Positions 9,239 to 18,257 of a stretch of DNA of 64,000 nt are shown here, piece after piece. This stretch comes from Heyndrickxia acidicola (GTDB taxonomy: Bacteria; Bacillota; Bacilli; Bacillales; Bacillaceae_C), in the NCBI RefSeq assembly GCF_001636425.1, contig NZ_KV440953.1, positions 508,847 to 572,846 on the forward strand, read 5' to 3'. Below the pieces are notes generated by a model. The model saw only the letters and a list, made by a program, of their open reading frames with translations, searched no databases and had not been told where the DNA came from. Made by a program: the position numbers and the translations under genes. Position 1 is the first letter of the stretch, and each line of letters begins with the position of its first letter.

Positions 9239-10306
9239 ATGACTTTTTTGGATGCTGTCATTCTTTGGTCCTTAAATAAAGTCAAAAACGAAAGGACCAT
9301 TTATTCAATTTACCACTTATTAAAAGGGAAAAAATCCTCCCAAACCATCCAGGATGCTCATATCTTTCAATTGGGGCACCTTTTTCAAACCTATCCTTTT
9401 CTTTCAAGAGAAGCCTATGCCGCAATAATTAAAAACTTGCGTAAACAAATGTTACTTGAAGAAAATGATTCGCATGCCTTGCTAACTCAAAAAGGACTTG
9501 ATCAAATAAAGGTTTTTTTTCTTCACCATCCTTTCCCAAAGCAGATAAATGGCTTGAAATATCAGGATACGGCTAATTTACTTTGGAAAAGATTAAGTTT
9601 AACCATACAGGTTATGTCTAATCTGGTTAATAACGAAAACCATTATTATCCTATTCAAAGAGACGAAGCATTACTTCGTTGGATGAAGGGCTTTTTGCAG
9701 AACAAGGCTCTTCCAAAAGAAGAGCTTTCTGGACAATTGTATAAGGAACTAACGAATTTTTTATCTGAGAATCCCCCTGAGGATCCGGAAATTTTAGTAA
9801 TTCGTTTGACAGGCTATCAACATATTGGCAAAACGATGAAACAGGCTTCAGAATATTTGAATATGGAGGAATCCGAGTATTGGTATCGTTTTTTGCATCT
9901 GCTCCATTCGCTTATTCAAAAAGTAACAGAAACACCTGATCAGTATCTGATTCTTCATAAGGTGATAGCAGATTCATATCAGGAAATCGCTTGGACACGT
10001 TCCACACAAAAAACATATGACTTATTAAAAAAACAATACACAGTCAGTGAAATTGCGGAAATGAGAAACCTTAAAACCAGTACAATTGAAGACCATATCA
10101 TAGAAATTGCATTAAATGAACCGGAATTTCAAATTGATATGTATTTGGATAAAAAAATGGAACAAAATATTTTTCTTGCCTCGCAGACTCTGGGCCTTAA
10201 AAGATTAAAGCCGATTAAAGAAGCCGTTAAAAATGCTTCCTATTTTCAGATCAGGCTGGCTTTGGCAAAAAGGGGACAGATACATGAACATGCAACAAGC
10301 ACTTAA
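9239..10306 (+). CDS. ypbB: YpbB family helix-turn-helix protein (RecQ-associated)
   Basis: 355 residues. The C-terminal part (about 255-295) contains a helix-turn-helix-like stretch (YTVSEIAEMRNLKTSTIEDHI) of the kind found in the C-terminal HTH region of RecQ-type helicases. The gene directly precedes and overlaps a recQ-family gene that itself lacks this C-terminal part. This suggests a split helicase whose accessory DNA-binding region is encoded separately (inference). The ATG at 9239 has only a weak upstream GGGG as ribosome binding site. Exact function unknown. Confidence 0.82.
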   Translation: MTFLDAVILWSLNKVKNERTIYSIYHLLKGKKSSQTIQDAHIFQLGHLFQTYPFLSREAYAAIIKNLRKQMLLEENDSHALLTQKGLDQIKVFFLHHPFPKQINGLKYQDTANLLWKRLSLTIQVMSNLVNNENHYYPIQRDEALLRWMKGFLQNKALPKEELSGQLYKELTNFLSENPPEDPEILVIRLTGYQHIGKTMKQASEYLNMEESEYWYRFLHLLHSLIQKVTETPDQYLILHKVIADSYQEIAWTRSTQKTYDLLKKQYTVSEIAEMRNLKTSTIEDHIIEIALNEPEFQIDMYLDKKMEQNIFLASQTLGLKRLKPIKEAVKNASYFQIRLALAKRGQIHEHATST

Positions 10307-11717
10307 ACAGCATTTTGGATACGAAAGCTTCCGTGAAGGACAGAAAGAAGTTGTTACTTCCGTTTTAAATGGACATCATACTCTTGCGTTACTTCCTACA
10401 GGTACAGGGAAGTCATTGTGCTACCAGCTTCCAGGATATATGTTAAAGGGTTCTGTTCTAATTGTATCGCCGCTGCTCTCATTGATGCAGGATCAGGTGG
10501 AGCAGCTAAGAGTACAGGGGGAGAAAAAAGCGGTGGCTTTAAATTCATTTTTATCGCCTGCTGAAAGGAAAAATGTGTTAGATTCTTTAGAGAATTACCG
10601 TTTTATTTATATATCTCCTGAGATGCTCTCAAATCCCTATGTAATTGAAAAATGCAGCAGGCTAATGATTTCTTTGTTTGTTATTGATGAAGCACATTGT
10701 ATCTCTCAATGGGGATACGACTTTCGTACGGATTATTTAAAACTTGGGCAAATCAGAAAGCAGCTTAATAATCCTGTCACTCTTGCTTTAACAGCAACGG
10801 CAACTGAACAAGTGCGAGAGGATATTATCAGGCTTTTAGAGCTGGATCCTGTTGATGAATGGGTATTTTCAGTGGACAGACCCAATATTGCTATCCAAGT
10901 GGAGGAGCTTGACCATTTTGAAGCGAAGACAGAGAAATTAATGAATCTTGTTAACAGTTTAAAAAAACCGAGAATTGTTTATTTTACAAGTAAAAAAATG
11001 GCCGAAGAAATGGCACTGCTCCTTAAACAGCAAGGAATTAAGGCGGATGCCTATCATGGAGGAATGGAGCAGGAGCAAAGACTTTTAATTCAACAGCAAT
11101 TTCTATATGGGCAGTTAGATGTTATTTGCGCCACAAGCGCTTTTGGAATGGGAATCAATAAAGGGGATATTCGTTTTGTCATTCATTTTCATTTGCCTCA
11201 GCAGATGGAATCCTACCTCCAGGAAATTGGACGCGCAGGAAGGGATGGGAAACCGAGTGTTGCGATTCTGTTATATAGCCCCGGAGACGATTCCTTGCCT
11301 TTATCCATGATTGAAAATGAACTTCCTGAAGAATATCAAATTGAAGCGTATTATCTCAATCCTGAGAGAAGTCTTGAAATAGGCCTGACAGATGTTCAGG
11401 AACGTTTTTTACGTTTTTATCAAATACTTTCTTCTCATACTGCTGAAACAGTGAGGCAGGTAAAAAAGATAAGGTCTGAGAGAATAGCGTATAAGATAGG
11501 AAAGTTCAAAGAAGTGAAGGCATGGTTAAATTCCAACAGCTGCCGGCGTAAGGGGATATTAAGCTATTTCAATGAGAAAGCTCCTTTACGTATATTGAAC
11601 TGCTGCGATCAATGCGGTGTAAATTTGGATCACTACAGTGCCAATGAAGGGGAAGATAGTGAAATTCCGATTGAGTCTTGGGAAATGACGCTTAGAAGGC
11701 TATTGTTAAGAAAGTGA
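10284..11717 (+). CDS. recS: RecQ-family ATP-dependent DNA helicase (RecS/YpbC type)
   Basis: 477 residues from the ATG at 10284, overlapping ypbB by 23 bases. Helicase motifs: Walker A LLPTGTGKS (K43), DEAH in VIDEAHCISQWG, LTATAT, and the arginine-finger region EIGRAGRDG. A zinc-binding cysteine cluster lies near the C-terminus (SNSCRRKG.., CCDQCG). It is shorter than full RecQ and has no winged-helix or HRDC extension, as in the RecS branch of Bacillus. It is expected to unwind 3'-tailed DNA during repair. Bacillus usually has a separate longer RecQ, so I use recS; recQ would be an acceptable alternative. Confidence 0.9.
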   Translation: MNMQQALKQHFGYESFREGQKEVVTSVLNGHHTLALLPTGTGKSLCYQLPGYMLKGSVLIVSPLLSLMQDQVEQLRVQGEKKAVALNSFLSPAERKNVLDSLENYRFIYISPEMLSNPYVIEKCSRLMISLFVIDEAHCISQWGYDFRTDYLKLGQIRKQLNNPVTLALTATATEQVREDIIRLLELDPVDEWVFSVDRPNIAIQVEELDHFEAKTEKLMNLVNSLKKPRIVYFTSKKMAEEMALLLKQQGIKADAYHGGMEQEQRLLIQQQFLYGQLDVICATSAFGMGINKGDIRFVIHFHLPQQMESYLQEIGRAGRDGKPSVAILLYSPGDDSLPLSMIENELPEEYQIEAYYLNPERSLEIGLTDVQERFLRFYQILSSHTAETVRQVKKIRSERIAYKIGKFKEVKAWLNSNSCRRKGILSYFNEKAPLRILNCCDQCGVNLDHYSANEGEDSEIPIESWEMTLRRLLLRK

Positions 11718-11723
11718 GCAGAG

Positions 11724-12308
11724 ATGAAAAAAAAGAAAAGCCAATCTGAAATAATACAGCAGTTAACAGATAGAGAACTGAATTTTCACTTAATTTATAC
11801 TCAATTTGCACTATTAACGATTTCGGTAATTTCAGGTATATTTTTATTTAAAGATTTATCGACATTTTTTGAACTTATTCGGTTTGATTCTTCTATTTAC
11901 AGTATGGGCATTTCCAGCGGTGCTGCAGTAGTGCTGCTTGACATGTTATTAATGAAATGGGTTCCAGGGCATTACTATCACGATGGAGGGATTAATGAGA
12001 GAATCTTTAAAAGGAGAAGCTTTAGTGGTATCTTTTTTCTGACATTGCTCATTGCCTTTTCTGAGGAAATATTATTCCGAGGCATCATCCAGACACATTT
12101 TGGCTGGATTGCAGCAAGCTTAATCTTTGCAATCGTCCATATCCGCTATTGGGGGCACTGGTTTTTAATTGTCAATATTTTGATCTTAAGCTTTTGGATA
12201 GGCGGTATCTATGAATATTCTCATCATAATCTTTTGACGGTTATAGTCATGCATTTTGTCATTGATTTTTTTTCTGGACTATTAATTAAATACAAAAGAG
12301 ACAGATAG
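11724..12308 (+). CDS. ypbD: CPBP family intramembrane protease-like protein (YpbD)
   Basis: 194 residues with several membrane helices. The CPBP (Abi/CAAX) signature EExxxR is present as E114, E115, R119 (AFSEEILFRGII). The two other conserved positions appear in IVHIRYWGHW and MHFVIDF. Such proteins are membrane-embedded glutamic-type proteases or their relatives. It begins six bases after the recS stop, so it belongs to the ypbB-recS-ypbD-ypbE transcript. Substrate unknown. Confidence 0.85.
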   Translation: MKKKKSQSEIIQQLTDRELNFHLIYTQFALLTISVISGIFLFKDLSTFFELIRFDSSIYSMGISSGAAVVLLDMLLMKWVPGHYYHDGGINERIFKRRSFSGIFFLTLLIAFSEEILFRGIIQTHFGWIAASLIFAIVHIRYWGHWFLIVNILILSFWIGGIYEYSHHNLLTVIVMHFVIDFFSGLLIKYKRDR

Positions 12309-12328
12309 ATGATAGGGAGGGATAGTGA

Positions 12329-13090
12329 ATGGAGTATGATCCTTATCAAGAGCGAATGGAGAAGATGCGGCAAAAAGCCGATAACAATGTCAAATTCGTA
12401 AAACTGGAAGACCAGACTTTGCCGACTCGCAGGGAATACCATCAAATGAAAAAACAAAAACTGATTAAACAGGATTCCCTACAAGAGGACGGTCCTAAAG
12501 AGGAAAATGAGCAAAAACAAGAGCAAAAACCATCACTTGGCTTTCCTCTTTTAAGAGGTTTATTAGTATTTTTTATATTGCTGCCCATTACGGTTTTCTT
12601 TGCTTATACATACTTTTCCTCACACCCAAAGCTGGTAAATGCGCAGAAGGACAACGGGGTAGGGGTGGAAATTTCCTATGATAACCATATTGGCGGCGGT
12701 AATACTTCTTCAACAGCAACAGCCAGTTCCACAGCAGCAGATTCTCAAAAAAAGAAAAATCAAGTATTAGTAAAAAAGTCCGATGAAAGCTCAAAACCGT
12801 CAGAAAAGTCCACACAGCCTGTGAAAAAGCCTGAGGAAAAACTGCAGCCTGTTAAGATAGCAAAACCCATAAATAGAAGCCCTAATAAGGCTTCAGCTCC
12901 TTCTAAGGGAAGTAAGGATTCGAAGGCTCTGGTTTTATATCACCAAGTAAAACCGAAAGAAACTTTATTTAGTATTGCCATGAAGTATTATCACTCCCAG
13001 GCAGGTATTGCAACAATAGAAAAATGGAACAAAATAGGACCGAACGGGATACAGTCTGGACAGACACTTAAAATTGTTATTGGTTCATAA
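12329..13090 (+). CDS. ypbE: LysM domain membrane-anchored protein YpbE
   Basis: 253 residues. The N-terminus is cytoplasmic and charged (about 1-70), followed by a transmembrane helix at about 71-95. A long low-complexity spacer rich in S, T, K and P leads to a C-terminal LysM domain (about 204-251, QVKPKETLFSIAMKYY). The LysM would bind cell wall glycan outside the membrane, so the protein could tether membrane and wall. The ATG follows AGGGAGG. It is the last gene of the recS transcript. Specific role unknown. Confidence 0.82.
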   Translation: MEYDPYQERMEKMRQKADNNVKFVKLEDQTLPTRREYHQMKKQKLIKQDSLQEDGPKEENEQKQEQKPSLGFPLLRGLLVFFILLPITVFFAYTYFSSHPKLVNAQKDNGVGVEISYDNHIGGGNTSSTATASSTAADSQKKKNQVLVKKSDESSKPSEKSTQPVKKPEEKLQPVKIAKPINRSPNKASAPSKGSKDSKALVLYHQVKPKETLFSIAMKYYHSQAGIATIEKWNKIGPNGIQSGQTLKIVIGS

Positions 13091-13101
13091 TACGTAACGC
13101 T

Positions 13102-13141
13102 AAGAGAGATTACCAGGTGAAACTGTGAATCTCTTTTTTTG
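13102..13141 (+). terminator. Terminator after ypbE
   Basis: AAGAGAGATT / AATCTCTTTT stem with a T run. Confidence 0.85.
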
Positions 13142-13623
13142 TTTAGTTTTTGGCTACCCTAAAAATAACTTTGTTACGAGTTCGAAACGTCAGGCCAAAT
13201 TGACCACTGGTATAATCATTGCCTTATCGTTATGAAAAAAGAACACATTTTAATGCTCCATAATGCGAATTTGATTAGTATAGTGGTCTTTGTTAAAGAA
13301 AAAGTCTCTTTGCGTAAACTTTGTTGTTATTTGTATAAATTAATCTAAGTTACACAGAGTTCAGGCTTCTAAACTAAATAACTTCAGCCGAAATAATGCC
13401 ACGATGACTCACTTAATTCTGATTGAACATTTCTGCGAAAAGCAACAATCTATGCGAAAACAGCCAAAAACAATGGAATGTGATTTTAAACCTATGTTGA
13501 TTGGAGCAGTTGCGCGAGAATCCTGCTTAGAAAAGTGTGTTAAGGTAGAAACTTTAAGAATAATAAAAATATCAATCATAGTTTAAGGGGACTATTCATA
13601 ATTTTTAGTAAGGGGGATGGGGG
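13142..13623. other. Gap without a supported gene (ypbE-ypbF)
   Basis: No open frame here has both a ribosome binding site and recognisable composition. Bases about 13490-13550 recall a decayed family C repeat (GTTGATTGGAGCAG, CGCGAGAATCCTGCTTAGAAAAG, GTGTTAA). The ypbF ribosome binding site (TAAGGGGGATGGGGG) ends the region. Confidence 0.45.
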
Positions 13624-14079
13624 ATGGAACAGAACATTGCAATGCTGAACCAATATACTGATCAAACCACAAAACAAATGCTGCAGAATCTTGTTAGCAG
13701 AAAAAAAAAATTTGAACGGTATAAAAAGCGTCACTTGCTTTTATTATGGACAAGCGTATTTTATAGCTTTGCCTGTCTTTATCTTTTGTATCACACAGTC
13801 TTAGAGCCTTATTCATATTCGTTTGGGGAGATTTTTATGGTGTTTGCAGGACAATTTAAGCATGCATTGTTTTTATTGTCTGCTGCAGGATTATGGGGCG
13901 CTACGAAAATTCTTTATGATAAAAAACAAAAGACGGAAAGCGAGTATCATGCTCTCCGTTGTGAGATTATTGATAAGAGTAAGGATTTATGGAAAAACGA
14001 AGCATGGAAAGAAAGACATTTGGTTTTTGAAATGATGAAGAAAAAATATGATATAAATTTATTTCATCAAAGTAAGTAA
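13624..14079 (+). CDS. ypbF: YpbF family protein (DUF2663)
   Basis: 151 residues. Charged N-terminal segment, a transmembrane helix at about 40-60, a second hydrophobic segment at about 78-97 and a charged C-terminal tail. Layout and position match YpbF of B. subtilis. The start follows a G-rich ribosome binding site. It converges on cotJC with only about 30 bases between the two stops and no obvious terminator, so transcripts may overlap. No function is known to me. Confidence 0.75.
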   Translation: MEQNIAMLNQYTDQTTKQMLQNLVSRKKKFERYKKRHLLLLWTSVFYSFACLYLLYHTVLEPYSYSFGEIFMVFAGQFKHALFLLSAAGLWGATKILYDKKQKTESEYHALRCEIIDKSKDLWKNEAWKERHLVFEMMKKKYDINLFHQSK

Positions 14080-14109
14080 AAAGGAGTTATCCGTTGTAGA
14101 AAAGAGATC

Positions 14110-14679
14110 TTAAAAAATTTTCTTTCTGTCACGCTCTTCCTTCAAAATTTCCACAGCTTCCCTAAAACGCTGGGAATGGATGATTTCCCGTTCTCTCAAG
14201 AAGCGGAGGCTGTCGTTTAGATCAGGATCATCGCTTAAATTGATAATCCATTGATAGGTAGCCCTTGCTTTTTCCTCAGCAGCAATATCCTCATATAAAT
14301 CGGCAATTGGATCTCCTTTTGCTTGAATATAGGTAGCAGTAAAGGGGACACCGGCAGTATTATGATAGAAAAGGGCATTATCATGGTTTGTATAATGCCC
14401 TTCCAGACCGGCTTCTTTCATTTGATCAGGTGTGGCGTCCTTTGTAAGCTTATAAACCATTGCGGCGATCATTTCTAAATGGGCAAATTCCTCTGTACCG
14501 ATATCGGTTAATAATCCAATGACTTTGTCAGGAATAGTATAACGCTGATTTAAATAGCGAAGTGCTGCCGCCAATTCACCATCGGCTCCTCCATACTGTT
14601 CAATAAGGAATTTGGCTAGCTTTGGGTTGCACGTGGAAACTTTAACAGGATATTGGAGTTTTTTTTCATAAACCCACAT
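14110..14679 (-). CDS. cotJC: Spore coat protein CotJC (manganese catalase family)
   Basis: 189 residues. The ferritin-like four-helix sequence keeps manganese catalase ligand motifs (DIGTEEFAHLEMIAA in the first half; EEKARATYQW and REREIIHSQRF later). It is the third gene of cotJABC, expressed in the mother cell during sporulation in B. subtilis, and is incorporated in the coat. Full length, with the usual start MWVYEKKLQYPVKV. Whether it has catalase activity is not shown by sequence alone. Confidence 0.95.
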   Translation of the reverse strand: MWVYEKKLQYPVKVSTCNPKLAKFLIEQYGGADGELAAALRYLNQRYTIPDKVIGLLTDIGTEEFAHLEMIAAMVYKLTKDATPDQMKEAGLEGHYTNHDNALFYHNTAGVPFTATYIQAKGDPIADLYEDIAAEEKARATYQWIINLSDDPDLNDSLRFLREREIIHSQRFREAVEILKEERDRKKIF

Positions 14680-14723
14680 AAATAATCTTCACTTCCTTTT
14701 CAATAAAATCGAAACATATTGAA

Positions 14724-14984
14724 CTATACTTGCCATGGCCATGGAGCTTCTTTCCATTCGAAGGGAAAAGGGGAATAGCTTCCTCCAAAGCTAGTCAAGG
14801 GACCGAATTGCAGTTCATATTGCTTTTTGATCCGCTTCCTCTGTTTAATCATGCTGTTATATTGCTGGATGGCTTCCTGGTCTTCCGGATGTGTATCGAG
14901 ATATAGGGCAAGATCTACGATCACAAAATCGACTGTCTGCAGCTCTTCCAATATTTCATAATACTCAGGAGGGAGCTGTTTCAT
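14724..14984 (-). CDS. cotJB: Spore coat protein CotJB
   Basis: 86 residues with the typical N-terminus (PPEYYEILEELQTVDFVIVDLALYL in part) and a proline/tryptophan-rich C-terminal tail. Its start overlaps the end of cotJA by four bases, and cotJC follows after about 45 bases. CotJB is a small coat component that assembles with CotJA and CotJC. Family membership is clear from sequence and neighbours; no enzymatic motif is present. Confidence 0.93.
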   Translation of the reverse strand: MKQLPPEYYEILEELQTVDFVIVDLALYLDTHPEDQEAIQQYNSMIKQRKRIKKQYELQFGPLTSFGGSYSPFPFEWKEAPWPWQV

Positions 14985-15211
14985 ATTTCCGATCTCTCCC
15001 TTGCGCTTTCATATGGACTGTAATAGGGGTCGTAGAAGGGTTTCCAAAGAGTGCCTCTTTTTAAAGCTTCCTTGGGAGAAAACTGTGGAAGGCTTGAGGG
15101 CTGAAACCCCATATAAAGATTTGGCGGTGTTGAATATGTTTTCACCTTAATGGGCGGACAAGGATCAAAAGGACTGGCATACGGCTCGTAGCTTTTATAA
15201 TTTGTACTCAT
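14981..15211 (-). CDS. cotJA: Spore coat associated protein CotJA
   Basis: 76 residues, rich in proline, tyrosine and serine (SPFDPCPPIKVKTYSTPPNL in part). It is the first gene of cotJABC and starts with ATG behind AGGAGG on the minus strand. CotJA is needed for CotJC incorporation in B. subtilis. A mother-cell (SigE) -10 element lies about 30 bases upstream. Low-complexity composition is normal for coat proteins. Confidence 0.92.
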   Translation of the reverse strand: MSTNYKSYEPYASPFDPCPPIKVKTYSTPPNLYMGFQPSSLPQFSPKEALKRGTLWKPFYDPYYSPYESARERSEI

Positions 15212-15240
15212 AATTTCCTCCTTTTGTATGTCATTATTTC

Positions 15241-15248
15241 ATTGTATG
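15241..15248 (-). promoter_or_regulatory. Candidate SigE -10 element for cotJABC
   Basis: On the minus strand these eight bases read CATACAAT, a full match to the SigE -10 consensus (CATACAHT). They lie about 30 bases before the cotJA start. The -35 region upstream is a poor match, so the call rests on the -10, position and known regulation of cotJ. Confidence 0.5.
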
Positions 15249-15280
15249 GCCAGGTGATGTTATTCATGTCTTTTAAATTT

Positions 15281-15368
15281 AGGCTTTGTTAAAGGTCTCT
15301 GTTGTTTTTTAGCTCATGAAAATGAGCTGAAAAACGAGCAGTTTTCAACATAGAAATGTAACACGGCA
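15281..15368 (+). repeat. Repeat family A copy 3
   Basis: Starts AGGCTTTGTTAAAGG and ends near GTAACACGGC. Arms are CTGTTGTTTTTTAGCTCAT and GAGCTGAAAAACGAGCAGTTTTCAACAT (split here). The core is minimal: ATGAAAATGAGCT. The rest of the gap up to the CBS gene (15369-15677) shows no gene. Confidence 0.78.
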
Positions 15369-15677
15369 TAAATTTAAGTCTGTGTAAACGCATTGTTCAT
15401 TTTGGCTCAGATCTTATGGGGAAAAGGCGGAAAACACTGCAGGAAAAAAGGTTAAAGGAGCCACCGCAGGTTTAATGAGGAGATCTGGTTCCCAAACCGG
15501 CATCGGAGTGCAGGCGCCAGGAGAGGGAAATCAGAAGGAAAGATTGAACTGGGGTAATTTTAATAGAAAATCAAAATAATATTTTATGGCTTTAAAAGGA
15601 GAAGAGGAATTATCCCAATTTTGTCGAAGTATAATGAAACTGAAAATAATTTTGCTTTATTGAAGGGCGGTAGTAAT

Positions 15678-16310
15678 ATGTTTATTAAAAGTGTAATGAT
15701 TCCAAAGCACAATTGCTTTGTTGTGGATGTAAATGATTCCCTTGAAAAGACTTTAGAGGTATTGAAGGAAAAAGCTGTGGATGGACTTCCGGTGTTAAAT
15801 GGTGAGGAATATGTGGGCATGATTACCCATTACCATATTTATAAAGCATTTTTCAAAACGGGTCTTTCAAAAGAAGAATTCTTGCTTTCCACTAAAGCAA
15901 AAGATATAGTGACTCATGAAAACGATTTTTTTCAAGGGAACGAAATTTTTGAAGAAACACTTGTCAGTCTTAAAGATTTCCCTCTTTTAGCTGTGGTAGA
16001 TTCAAACAGACAGTTTAAAGGTGTGGTTACACGCTTTAATGTACTTGAGCAATTTCAAAGTGCTTTTGGCATGAACCGTCCGGGAGTTCGGATAGCGTTA
16101 AGCTCGGTGGAAGTGGAAGGGCGAATTTCAAGGCTTTCAGAGATTATTAAACAATTCCATGAATCAGTTATTTCTTTAGTGACGTTCGACGAAAATGATA
16201 TGCTTGTAAGAAGAATTGTATTAAAGGTTGAAAAAAAGGATAATCTCGATAGGTTTGTGAAGAAATTGGAAAATGCAGGTTTCCGTATTTTAAGTATTTT
16301 TGAGGACTGA
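15678..16310 (+). CDS. CBS domain-containing protein
   Basis: 210 residues from the ATG at 15678 (MFIKSVMIPKHNCFVVD), preceded by GGGCGG. An in-frame TTG 57 bases upstream exists but overlaps a TATAAT-like -10 element. Two CBS motifs fill about residues 1-135 (KAVDGLPVLNGEEYVGMIT and FPLLAVVDSNRQFKGVVTR). The C-terminal portion (about 140-205) looks like an ACT-type regulatory fold, as in AcuB-like proteins. CBS pairs usually sense adenine nucleotides. It is a single gene; the partner protein is not apparent. Confidence 0.83.
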   Translation: MFIKSVMIPKHNCFVVDVNDSLEKTLEVLKEKAVDGLPVLNGEEYVGMITHYHIYKAFFKTGLSKEEFLLSTKAKDIVTHENDFFQGNEIFEETLVSLKDFPLLAVVDSNRQFKGVVTRFNVLEQFQSAFGMNRPGVRIALSSVEVEGRISRLSEIIKQFHESVISLVTFDENDMLVRRIVLKVEKKDNLDRFVKKLENAGFRILSIFED

Positions 16311-16344
16311 TAAACTGAGGATTGAATGCGGGAGAATGATGCAC

Positions 16345-16381
16345 AAGAGGGAGCTGCTGTAATGGTAAGTCTCCTTTTTTG
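16345..16381 (+). terminator. Possible terminator after the CBS gene
   Basis: AAGAGGGAG pairs with CTCCTTTTTT (nine pairs, two of them G-U) across a long loop, followed by T. Weaker than the other terminators listed. Confidence 0.5.
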
Positions 16382-16449
16382 TATGGCATTCCATAATTGC
16401 AAAAGCTGTTCATGTACTGTTTCACACTTTTATCTGAAATGCTATGCTA

Positions 16450-16587
16450 CAGTTCAATGTTGATATTGATCGAACTTTGATTGGAACGGATATGCTGTAG
16501 TCCTTAGGGAATAGCGAGTAAAGGAAGAACTCACAGGCGATAAGCAGCGCTTGGAGTGGAAATCAACAAACAGGATTAACAGAGCCT
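16450..16587 (+). repeat. Repeat family C copy (degenerate)
   Basis: Ends with GATTAACAGAGCC. Inside are ATTGGAACGGATATG, AGCGAGTAAAGGAAG and GGAGTGGAAATCAACA, elements shared with other family C copies. It lies in the 388-base gap before the metallophosphoesterase gene; nothing else is recognisable there. Confidence 0.6.
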
Positions 16588-16698
16588 ACTGGAAAATTTG
16601 CCTGATGGCTGTTTTGTGTAACAGCGGCAGCTTGATTGATGTTTAAAACAGCTGCCTGTAGTGGTATCATACTAAAATGAACAGATTAGGAGGCAAAA

Positions 16699-17469
16699 AT
16701 GGTATACATCATCGGCATTGGCTTACTGGTCATTATGGGGCTTGCGCTCCTGATTTTTATGGTAAAAGAAGCTTTTGAGAATAATGTGCTAAGTCACACA
16801 TTTTCTTTTTCCTCGTTCCCGCATGATCGTGAACCGCTTAAAATCTTTTTTATTTCTGATATACATAAAAGGATCATTCATCCATCTATCATTGAAAAGG
16901 GAAAAGGCAATGCAGATCTTGTCATTATTGGCGGCGATCTTCTCGAAAAGAAAGTTCCTATGGAAAGAGTAACCCAAAATTTGCAGCGGCTTAAGGAGAT
17001 AGGTCCCGTCTTTTTTGTATGGGGCAATAATGATTATGATGTGAAGGAAGAACAGCTCATTTCGTTATTGAAGAATACCAATGTCAGGATGATCCGTAAT
17101 GAAAGCCTTTTGCTTGGATCGTCTGAAAAAAGCATAGCACTGATTGGAATTGATGATATTGCAATGGAGAAAGATGATCTGGAAGCCGCATTAGTAAATA
17201 CAGAAAATGCAAAATTTAAAATTTTATTATCTCATAATCCATCAATCATGGACCAGTTAAACAAGAATACCTTCATCCCGTTTATTTTAAGCGGCCATAC
17301 ACATGGGGGACAAATTCATATCTTAGGCTATAGTCCATATAAAAGAGGGGGAATACGGACAAAAGAAGGGATGATTCAATTGATCAGCAATGGCTATGGC
17401 ACCTCTCATCTGCCTCTTAGGCTTGGTGCAAAACCGGAAGTGCATGTAATTACATTAAAAAAAGGATGA
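16699..17469 (+). CDS. ypbG: Metallophosphoesterase (YpbG type)
   Basis: 256 residues. An N-terminal membrane anchor (about 1-24) is followed by a calcineurin-like phosphoesterase domain. Metal-binding blocks in order: SDIHKR, GGDLLEK, GNNDYD, SHNPSI and SGHTHGGQI. It resembles YkuE/YpbG-type membrane-linked phosphoesterases; some relatives act on lipid A or UDP-sugar lipids, but the substrate here is unknown. The ATG follows TTAGGAGG. The mecA-type gene follows after 77 bases, as in B. subtilis (ypbG-ypbH). Confidence 0.85.
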   Translation: MVYIIGIGLLVIMGLALLIFMVKEAFENNVLSHTFSFSSFPHDREPLKIFFISDIHKRIIHPSIIEKGKGNADLVIIGGDLLEKKVPMERVTQNLQRLKEIGPVFFVWGNNDYDVKEEQLISLLKNTNVRMIRNESLLLGSSEKSIALIGIDDIAMEKDDLEAALVNTENAKFKILLSHNPSIMDQLNKNTFIPFILSGHTHGGQIHILGYSPYKRGGIRTKEGMIQLISNGYGTSHLPLRLGAKPEVHVITLKKG

Positions 17470-17546
17470 AATATAGTCAGATAAAAGAACCATCTTCCCC
17501 TGATAACATAGTATGGTGTTAAGAGCCATATCAGGGGGCGGAATAC

Positions 17547-18110
17547 ATGAAACTTGAACGACTTTCTCCAAACAAAATTAAATACTCCATTACGTTTGAA
17601 GAATTGCAGAAACGAGGGTTTCTTGCAGAAGAATTAGAATCCTTTATTTGGTATGACTTGTTTGACGAAATGGTGGAAGTGGCACGGGAAGAATATCAGC
17701 TCGAAGCTTCCGATACGATTTCTGTTGAAATATACTCTTTAAATGCGAAAGAAATTGTGCTTATTCTAACGATGGATGAAGTTTATGACGATAATGAAGA
17801 AATATTAGAAACTCTTTCCGAGGCCGAAGAAATATTGGGGAAGGCCTTCTTATATGCTTTTGAAACGATCGATGATTTAATTGAGCTGGCATTTTGCATG
17901 GATAATCACAAAATCCATTTAAATAGTAAGCTATATCAATTTGAAGAAAAATATTATGCGGTGATACAATCCGAATCAGTGTACGTTCATTCTTTATTTG
18001 AGGAGTTTGGTACACCTGCTCATACCTTTATCCACATGGTTGAGGAGTATGGCAGCTGTCTAATAGAAGAAAAGGCCATTGATACACTATTAGTGCACTT
18101 TAAAAAATAA
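17547..18110 (+). CDS. ypbH: Adaptor protein MecA paralogue (YpbH/MecB)
   Basis: 187 residues. The N-terminal segment MKLERLSPNKIKYSITFEEL and the C-terminal domain with VEEYGSCLIEE match the MecA/YpbH adaptor family. Members bind ClpC and steer it to substrates; MecA targets ComK, while YpbH affects competence and sporulation in B. subtilis. The neighbouring ypbG-type gene supports the YpbH rather than the MecA assignment. The ATG follows AGGGGGCGG. An acidic linker separates the two domains. Confidence 0.87.
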   Translation: MKLERLSPNKIKYSITFEELQKRGFLAEELESFIWYDLFDEMVEVAREEYQLEASDTISVEIYSLNAKEIVLILTMDEVYDDNEEILETLSEAEEILGKAFLYAFETIDDLIELAFCMDNHKIHLNSKLYQFEEKYYAVIQSESVYVHSLFEEFGTPAHTFIHMVEEYGSCLIEEKAIDTLLVHFKK

Positions 18111-18160
18111 TGACCTGCAAATGACATAATAAATTAGAATCTAAAAATGGATATAAAATG

Positions 18161-18186
18161 AGGGCGCCTTGGGTGTCCTTTTTGCT
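18161..18186 (+). terminator. Terminator after ypbH
   Basis: AGGGCGCC / GGTGTCCT stem (two G-U pairs) with a T-rich tail. Confidence 0.75.
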
Positions 18187-18257
18187 TTTTTGGAAGGAAA
18201 AATTGCAGGGAGGGGTTCGGAGTATTTTATTGTCTAATTTTTATCTTTTTCTAAACA

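Noticed and set aside
13404-13586. 60-codon frame in the ypbE-ypbF gap
   Set aside because: No ribosome binding site, odd composition with cysteine and tryptophan-free short stretches, and part of it overlaps sequence that looks like a decayed repeat.
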